Positions 56,886-64,000 of a stretch of 64,000 bases of DNA are shown here, piece after piece. The stretch spans positions 115,557,166-115,621,165 of the forward strand of contig CM056576.1 of the NCBI GenBank assembly GCA_029721435.1, written 5' to 3'. The notes beneath the pieces are model-generated. The model was not told the DNA's origin. It saw only the letters and a list, made by a program, of their open reading frames with translations, and searched no databases. A program made the position numbers and the translations under genes. Every line of letters begins with the position of its first letter. Position 1 is the stretch's first letter. This DNA is from Gymnothorax reevesii (Eukaryota > Chordata > Actinopteri > Anguilliformes > Muraenidae).

Positions 56886-57496
56886 AAAAAATTGTATATT
56901 GACTATATATCATTATAACACTGTAAATGCCAATTATGCAGTCAAAGCATATGTTGATTCTTGCACGGAATTGAAGACCTTGTGCATGTTAGGGTTAATT
57001 AGGGTAAATTGATCAGAAAGCTAACAGTAAATATAAAATAGGACATATTAGATGTATAAATTCATTTTAAAAATCATGTGGACTATAGTGGGATTGGAGA
57101 CTGGATGGGTTTTTAAACAAAGATACACAGAGTCAAGAGAGCGAGTGGAGGAATTTGGGACCAAAGCAGATAAGAGAACACAGGTGAAAGTTCGACATTT
57201 TGAAGTCAGAACAGAAGGGGAGAAGGGGGGGTCTATGCAATGTAATTGCATGTGGAATTTTATTCATACATTTAACAAGCTCTCCCTTGCAAAGGAGTAA
57301 CATGAAGTCCAAGTGTTATTCTTAATTAGGTGAACAAATGTGACTGAATGCATTCCTTTGGTCAGAAAAGCTATTAATGAATAATTAATCTTCTCTCCGT
57401 TTTGAACAGGAACTAAATGTCTTCATGGAGAAGAAACTGAGTGACTAAAACATCGTAAAATAAAACAATTTATTCAACTTTTACAGGAAAAGATCC
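56886..57496. other. Unassigned intergenic DNA
   Basis: No gene. It ends with the target duplication of the next LTR. Confidence 0.4.
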
Positions 57497-58455
57497 TGTG
57501 AGGTAGCGTTCAGGAACCAGAAGCGAGACCAGAAATATGCAGAAAACTTGATCCTTATTGGGTCTGGGGTGGAAGGCCCTGCAGGGCTGCAAACGATGCA
57601 GAGTCCTCAATCCAAAAATAACACTAGGAATACAGGGCATAAACGATCGCAGCACAGGGAAAACATTCTGACAAGAGCAGGTAGTGAAATGACTGCTTAA
57701 ATACACCTACGGGAAGTCACGTGCTATAATAGGGAACAGGTGAGCTGGATCAGACTAATTAACAAAGGAATGAACAAGAGGAAGTTCCTAACCACATAAA
57801 ATTGGCGAAAGCCAAAATGCGGACAGGGATTGCACAGACAACCTATGACAAACAGACGACTCCGGTTAGGGAGTTCTAAAGGGCACAGAGTGAGTGGCAG
57901 AACAGTGAGTAACAAGGTGCAGAGAATCTGCTGAAGCACAGCAAACTAAATTGAGAGAAGGCAAGGGGCGGAGACTAGAGCAGAGCGAGGGCTCGTTAGA
58001 CAATTAGTAATGTGCAGCTATACAATCCCTAGTGCATGTTAGTGAGTTAGTACTATAAACGATGTTAGTTAGTGTTAGTAACTTATCTAAAATAAAAAAC
58101 TGTTAGTATTGTTAGTAAAGATAGAACAGTTAGACGAAGGAAGCAAATGAGACTAGGAGGAATGTTTAGAAACCCAGAAACCATGAAATCACCTGAAAGC
58201 GTGGCACACATGACTGGGGAATAATAGTGTCACATCACATATGACCAGACAGGGGAGCCAATGTGCAATGCAGGGCATGAGAAATACAAAAACCAGAATG
58301 ATAATCTAAATTGAGAATATGGAAAATTCTCAGGCAAAGGACATAACGAAGACAGGCAGGCAACATACAAAACATGGCATGGACTAAATCAAAAAACATG
58401 GCTTGGAATCAGGGTCATTACAAAAACATGATCAAGCAACAGCAGAGTCATAACA
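57497..58455 (-). repeat. Solo LTR, 959 bp, with 5-bp target duplication
   Basis: Plus-strand reading TGTGAGGTAG ... GTCATAACA, so on the minus strand TGTTATGAC ... CCTCACA. Flanked by GATCC at 57492-57496 and 58456-58460. Same family as 35240-36110. Confidence 0.85.
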
Positions 58456-59195
58456 GATCCGAGCCTAAGCGAGAGGAAAAGCAACAATGTTGTATGCATC
58501 TAACTCATTCCCTGAAACTTTTCCACAGAGGACTCACTGCAGAAGATAAGAAATGAAAATAACCTTGACTGAACGAGATAAGCTGGCCAGCTGGGATAGG
58601 GAGGGGATTTGCAACTTTAACATTTACCTTCTAAAATAAATTCTGGGAAATCCAATTCAGAGTATTAACACAAGACTAAATTCAAAAGGTGAACCACCAT
58701 ATAATTGAAAAAGTCGACTAATAACATGATCACATTCTAAATTTATTTTTTGATTAGGCTGACAAAATATTTTCCCCAGACTAGTAGTGAGAAAGACTGG
58801 AACTGTGACAGTGACGGGAACAGGAACTTGCGTGACAGTGACGGCAACTTGAGTCTTCAGTGTTCAAATAACAGAAACGGACTGAGCTAACTAAATTTGG
58901 AATGATTATCCACCTTTACGTGCTGGGATCCCAATGAAAAAACTGTACCACAGTTGAATATTTACCCATGTTTTTGAATTTAAAAAAAAACTGCAAATTG
59001 TAACTAATGGTCTAAAGCAACTCCACCCAGTTCTGGTGAGGACATGGGGAATTGTCACTATTACTGGGGCTAATAAGCCCTGACTGTGCATCTCCTCCAT
59101 GCTCTATAGCGGAACCCTAGATTGAGGTGGGTTGCTAAATGAAAATTCATTGAAAAAAAAAAACATTTTGAAAAGATATTGTTACTGTCCCATCT
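58456..59195. other. Unassigned intergenic DNA
   Basis: No gene recognised; a short poly-A run lies near 59153. Confidence 0.4.
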
Positions 59196-60196
59196 TGATA
59201 TGGAATCAGTAAGACACCAGAAGCAGGGTGAAGGGAAATTAGGATTTATTGAAAACAAAATAAAACTGGCACGAGGGCCAACAAAAAAAACTTGACCCAA
59301 AGGGCTGCAAAAAGACAAACTAAGGAGTGCTTCACAGAGCAGGGAAACTAAATAGCAAAAACGGCAAGAACAAAAAAACACTGGAAACTCCAGGCAGAAA
59401 TCCAAGAAAAATAAATAACAAAACTATGGCTATATATACAAGGACTTGAAAGCATGAACATGAGCGAAGACTTGAACATGAAACAAGACTTGAGACACTG
59501 TCTGCCAGCCAACTTCCACCACATCCAGATAAAGGGTGAGAAATAATGGCACAAGAAGGGCAACACCTGGAGAAGAGAAACAAGAGGCAGGGCAAGATCA
59601 TGAGACATGGACAGAGATTGGATGACAAGACTTGCTCATTAAGAGAATGAGCGTGCTCAGCTTAAGTACCAATTAAGTATGCAGTTTGGAAGCAGCATGA
59701 ATGTTCAGAACAGAAAAGCACAGCAAGATCTTGAAATAGCAAAGCAGGAATGATGACAATAAACTCCCTGTCTAAATTAATAATATTAGTAATGTGCCTA
59801 TCTAATGAATTACACCACCCAGTGAGTGTTAATAAATGTTAGTAACTTAAAAACAGTTAATTGTCAATTAAGCTTAGAGAGCCCCGAATCAGCACAGCAC
59901 AGAAGGAAGGGTGAAATACCAAAGCCAACCAGAGCTCAGAAATGTGCAACAACGAAGGCACGGGGCGGAACGCAGACAAGCGGTGGAGTGGCTTGGCAGA
60001 CCTGGCGAAAACAAAAACATGGAAAAGTAAAAACCATGGACAAAGAATGGAAACTATGAAATGCAAAATCCTGATACAAGAAACTGTTAAAACTATGACT
60101 GTGAACATGAACTATGAACTATGAACTATGAAACATGAAACTTAAAACCATAAATGCTGTCCTGGCCAAAGGCCCCCAGGACCCCAGAACACAACA
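59196..60196 (-). repeat. Solo LTR, 1,001 bp, with 5-bp target duplication
   Basis: Plus-strand reading TGATATGGAATCAG ... CACAACA, flanked by CATCT at 59191-59195 and 60197-60201. It is the reverse-orientation relative of 33427-34460. Confidence 0.9.
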
Positions 60197-60462
60197 CATC
60201 TTTTGACCCAGAATATGCGGAAACACAAAAATTATGAATATACTGCCAAAAAAAAAAATGCAAAATTAACAGGAGCTCAGTAGTGAGGGTGAGCAATTTG
60301 TTAATTATGAATTTTTTAAATAATATTAATTTATCAGGGTTGCACGTGTCCTGTGGCCGACAACTCACTATATTCCAAATAATTAAGGTGACAATGATTT
60401 TGTAAAGCATATTCTGACTGAGGGGACAAAATACTCAAGTGCAGTGCAGTGCAGGGAGCACA

Positions 60463-60465
<3 letters not shown>

Positions 60466-60503
<38 letters not shown>
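60466..60503. repeat. (CA)n microsatellite
   Basis: About eighteen CA units. Confidence 0.95.
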
Positions 60504-60506
<3 letters not shown>

Positions 60507-62284
60507 AAGTTGCCAGAAAACTAAGCATAAGGTGACGTTTGAATGAAAACCACAACAGTAATCCTGAGCGCATGTAGGTACAGCACTTAGAGATAGATGA
60601 CAGTTCTCGATGCAGTGCCATCTGAGTGAACGGATATCAGGGGTGATCTGCTTAGGCTTGAACCCTCGCCCTTTACACACAGAAATTCCTCCAGATTCCT
60701 TGAATCTTTAACTTAACTTATGCTCCATAGAGGGTAAAACATTCAAATCCTCTCCTTTTTCCTTTGTTCATTGTTCTTAACCCTTTCAATGACTTTCACA
60801 CACATTTATGGGTAAATTGCTTAGCTCGTCTTGGCCTTTCCTGAATGCTGTTTTTGTACCAAATCATGATTACAATCACCTGTTGAGATTAGCTATTTCA
60901 AATCACATCATTATGTGTTACCTAATTTCTGCCGTCCAATGGCAGAACCTAGTAACTCACTTGTATTTATTTATTTATTTTATTTAAGCTCTAATTTTGA
61001 ATGATCGCAATAGACTGTCTGGACTTTGCCGATGGTGGCGCTGAAATATTTGTGTCATGGTAGACACTGCTGGTTTCAGCCATAGACTACATACAGTCAA
61101 TGGCTTCTGTGTGAGTAACTGGTTTTCCCTTTGCATGTTCATGCAACAGGCAACGCAAACAAGTTACTATATCCAATTGTTCATGTTGCAAGTGAGGAGT
61201 ATTAGTTGCAGTGTTTACTGGAGGTGCACATCCTGACTCGGAGAACTGACATCCTTTCGTTTCCAACGCATCCGCCAATCACACACAAGGATTTGGCAAG
61301 AATAGCAATAGCGTTTCCAGCAGCAATGTTTGGAAAATTAATTGCAATCCCTAAAATTATTCCCTCATCCTAACCTCTTTTGGAATGCTTTGTTGGCCCA
61401 AATTGCAGCAATGAAGTATATTCACTAATAAAATGAAGTTGACCAGACTAAGCATTAAATAGCTTGTCTTCACACTGTCCACAATTGTAAGGGTTTGAGA
61501 GAAAGATCTTGGAATGCATGCAATTCCCAATCTAAAGGTTAAGGATACAAGAACCTAAACCACTGAATGTCCACGCAGGAAAACCAACTGCGGAACACAG
61601 TCCAAAATGAGGGACTGACAACTTCTAGAACATAAAGCTCAGACTTCGGAGCAGGCTGGAAGTACAATAATCCAAATGCTAAATAACTAGCGAAAGTAGA
61701 TCGCAACACAAGGCTAAAAGACCTCTGTTACCAGAACCATGTAAAGATGACACTAACGCAAAGAGGTGCAGGAATCTTGGGTAATTTATAGGATTCACAC
61801 ACCTGATATTAATTTGCAATTAATCTGTGTGGCAGCCAGGTAGTCACGAGTACTGTGGCAGAAGACAAGTAACCTATTAGCCAAACATACGTCATCAGCA
61901 CACTAAACTACACCACAGTAAAAAGTTCCAAACAAAAAAGTAACAAAATCGGAATCCGATGCAGGTAGGTGCCCACAACCCCTGCCTTTCAAGAGAAACC
62001 CCTAAGAGCTGAAAACAGCTGAGGTGAAGGCAGAAAGAGACCTAATACATGACAGCAATGAACTAGAAGTCAAAGTAAAAGCAGAAATCACGGCTTTCTG
62101 TTTTTAAATTAATTTTCTATATCGTCCCACCTTTCTTTTCCAAGTTGAGGTTGCATTTTAATTAAATAAAAATGTTAAATTAAAACATGATACTCTGTTT
62201 GGTGATTAAAATAAAGATATTCTTAAATATGGTGACAATGGCTTAAATGGCACTTGTGCTAATCTTGCAGCTCCAGCAATGTCT
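60504..62284. other. Unassigned intergenic DNA
   Basis: No gene. The segment 61500-62060 is purine-rich in the manner of a reversed LTR but I could not find ends. Confidence 0.35.
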
Positions 62285-62322
62285 GGTTTTTGTACCATGT
62301 TAATTGGTTTTCTATCACTGTG
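62285..62322 (-). other. V8 recombination signal sequence
   Basis: Minus strand: consensus heptamer CACAGTG (62322-62316), 22-bp spacer, consensus nonamer ACAAAAACC (62293-62285). Confidence 0.95.
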
Positions 62323-63050
62323 GGCTGCAGTGCACAGTAGTACAGTGCAGAGTCTGTCACTTCAGCTGAGGAGATCACCAGGTGCACAGAGTTGTTTAAA
62401 TTTTCGTTTATGACTGTAAACCCAGCTTTCTCCTCTCTGTCTTTACTTCTGAAAATGCGGATGAGGAATTCTGGTTTCAAACTGGAGTACTGCCGATACC
62501 AATGCAGACTGTCTCCAGTATTTTCACCAGTATAGTTGCACGACAGTGTAACACTGCTGCCTTCCAAAGAATGTATTGCAGTTGTTGCCGAAGTAATTCC
62601 ATATTGAAGACTGTATCCTGCAGAAGACAGCATATATTTTATGAATCCTATAAACAAAGGTTGTGACTTATTTAAAGAAAGAAATTATATAATTCCGACA
62701 GTTTTTCATAAAGTTTTAAGTATAATGGATGATTAAAAGTGTTGTATTCAATTATTATGCCTCTAATAATTGACAAACAAAAGCATATACATAAAAAAAA
62801 CATAAACATAACATAAACAGAACATAAAAAGAAACAAGACATTTCAACTAGTGTACCAATAATACCATTATTGAATACTCCCATTGAAGAGGCAGTTGTG
62901 TTGAGTGTGTGAAGCTTCAAAAATGCTATTCCTTCATTGGTGCTTGTCTGAAATGATACGTAAGAATTCTAGAAATAAAATAATAGAGATAAATATTGAT
63001 CAGCACTTACCCACAATTGTTGAAAGCAGAAGAAATAAGCAGTACAGCAT
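62323..63050 (-). CDS. TRAV: V8: T-cell receptor alpha/delta V segment
   Basis: The leader exon is 63050-63011 (MLYCLFLLLSTIV), donor GTAAGT. The intron is 393 bp. The V exon is 62617-62323, starting after CTGCAG with YSLQYGITSA. The first Cys is in VTLSC, the core is LHWYRQYSS, and the second Cys is in VTDSALYYC, followed by ALQP. In frame with a perfect recombination signal. Closest by wording to V7 and V6 (SLEGSSVTLSC against ALESSSVTLTC). Confidence 0.94.
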
Positions 63051-63665
63051 GATGATAACTGTTAGAAAAAAAAAAAAGCTCTGACATTAAGCAGAAAATA
63101 AGTCATCCACTGCAACTCTCTCTTCATAGAAAACCCCTCCCATTCAATGATATTTTAGCACCACCTCTGCTTTCAGTCAGCAATACAAGAAAAGGTTGGT
63201 AATAAAAATAGGGCGCAGGCTACTGAATTATTTTCACTATATGCTTACCTTTGCATAAAAACTGAAGCCATATTTAAGTTGTGAACTATTTGGTTAATGT
63301 CAGTATTTATTCTCTCAGTTATTCAGGAAACAGAGGCGCATCAGCTATTTTAAACTTATTTTATTTGAAAAACGTATTCAAGTTCTAATTTGAAGTATAA
63401 AATAATGTCAGTCATTCTTTCATTCCTTTAAAATCTGGCCTTATGTAAATGATGGCTTTCTTTGTGATATACAGTAGTAAACACAATTCATGAGATAAAC
63501 TTTTTTCATTTTGGTACTTCGCTCTGGCATTGAGTTTTTGTAGATATAACAACGATAATGAAAGGCTGACTTCCAGCTTTAATTTGATGACGTTTTTATC
63601 CACATCAGATGAAATGTATAGAAATGACAATACCTTTTGTACATGGCCTGAAAAAATACATAAAA
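63051..63665. other. V8 upstream flank
   Basis: Promoter side of V8. A CT-rich stretch (AACCCCTCCCATTC, near 63135) lies about 85 bp upstream. No exact octamer. Confidence 0.4.
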
Positions 63666-63952
63666 ACTAGAAAAGCACTCAGAGAGCGCAGAACCTCCGC
63701 CAGGAGGCAGCAAACCCAAAAGCACGGGGATTGGAACTCCGACCCATTGGCAAGACTTGAAATCTTGAACTTTGGTGTATATCTCAGCAGTACTTTGGCG
63801 AAGACATGCCAAAATTTAATCACCTCTTCCTTGACTTAAAATCCACCAACCCTGAAAATTTCATCAAAATCCGGCCATAAGTTTTTGAGTTATGTTGTAC
63901 ACAAACCAAACAAACGGCACCAAAAACATATACCTCCTTGGCGGAGGTTAAT
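63666..63952 (-). repeat. Interspersed hairpin-headed repeat, minus copy
   Basis: Tail ACTAGAAAAGCACTCAGAGAG at the left, head CCTCCTTGGCGGAGG at the right; the reverse complement of the 24868 family. Confidence 0.85.
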
Positions 63953-64000
63953 AACCAATGAATCTTTGAGATGTGTCAACAAAAATAAATTCTGATGACG

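Noticed and set aside
58374..58556. Short open frame ending the 58-kb repeat
   Set aside because: It overlaps the end of a solo LTR and has no recognisable motif.

Overview
The window looks like teleost fish genomic DNA: AT-rich, intron-containing, crowded with DNA transposons, LTR elements and fish-type SINEs, with no bacterial gene structure. Its host content is part of a T-cell receptor alpha/delta locus. Eight variable (V) gene segments lie on the minus strand, called V1 to V8 here in window order (V8 is the most 5' in transcription). Each has a short leader exon ending in codon phase 1, an intron with GT..AG ends, a V exon with the Cys - Trp-Tyr-x-Gln/Arg-Tyr - Asp-Ser/Thr-Ala-x-Tyr-Tyr/Phe-Cys frame, and a recombination signal of heptamer, 22-23 bp spacer and nonamer. 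Seven are in frame. V2 is a frameshifted pseudogene whose intron is swollen to about 2.25 kb by a transposon-like insert. No J, D or C segment is visible.

Layout: 0-6 kb, a dead Tc1-like element, small inverted-repeat elements and interspersed repeats; 6.0-6.5 kb, V1; 7.16-15.08 kb, a non-autonomous piggyBac-like element (TTAA-type ends) interrupted by a complete 5,979-bp LTR retrotransposon; 16.4-19.0 kb, V2; 25.3-26.1 kb, V3; 26.5-36.1 kb, solo or partial LTRs, a tandem repeat and a second Tc1-like copy; 36.3-36.9 kb, V4; 38.8-40.8 kb, a second, inverted and uninterrupted copy of the piggyBac-like element; 42.0-42.5 kb, V5; 44.2-46.3 kb, a hairpin element, two minisatellites and a dead Ty3/gypsy integrase; 48.2-48.8 kb, V6; 49.9-50.4 kb, a diverged relative of the retrotransposon LTR; 52.2-53.0 kb, V7; 53.1-55.4 kb, an L2-like LINE remnant; 56.5-60.2 kb, a 5S-rRNA-derived SINE and two solo LTRs; 62.3-63.1 kb, V8.

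The most striking single object is the retrotransposon at 8.4-14.4 kb. It has one intact gag-pol frame of about 1,579 residues, apparently identical 495-bp LTRs and the unusual order protease - integrase - reverse transcriptase - RNase H, the arrangement known for Gmr1-type Ty3/gypsy elements. Its gag carries a SCAN-like segment. The second piggyBac-like copy preserves the exact pre-insertion site, so the ends and the 4-bp target duplication (AATG) can be read directly. The two piggyBac-like copies are inverted relative to each other and bracket V2-V4, so they could have mediated rearrangement of the V array.
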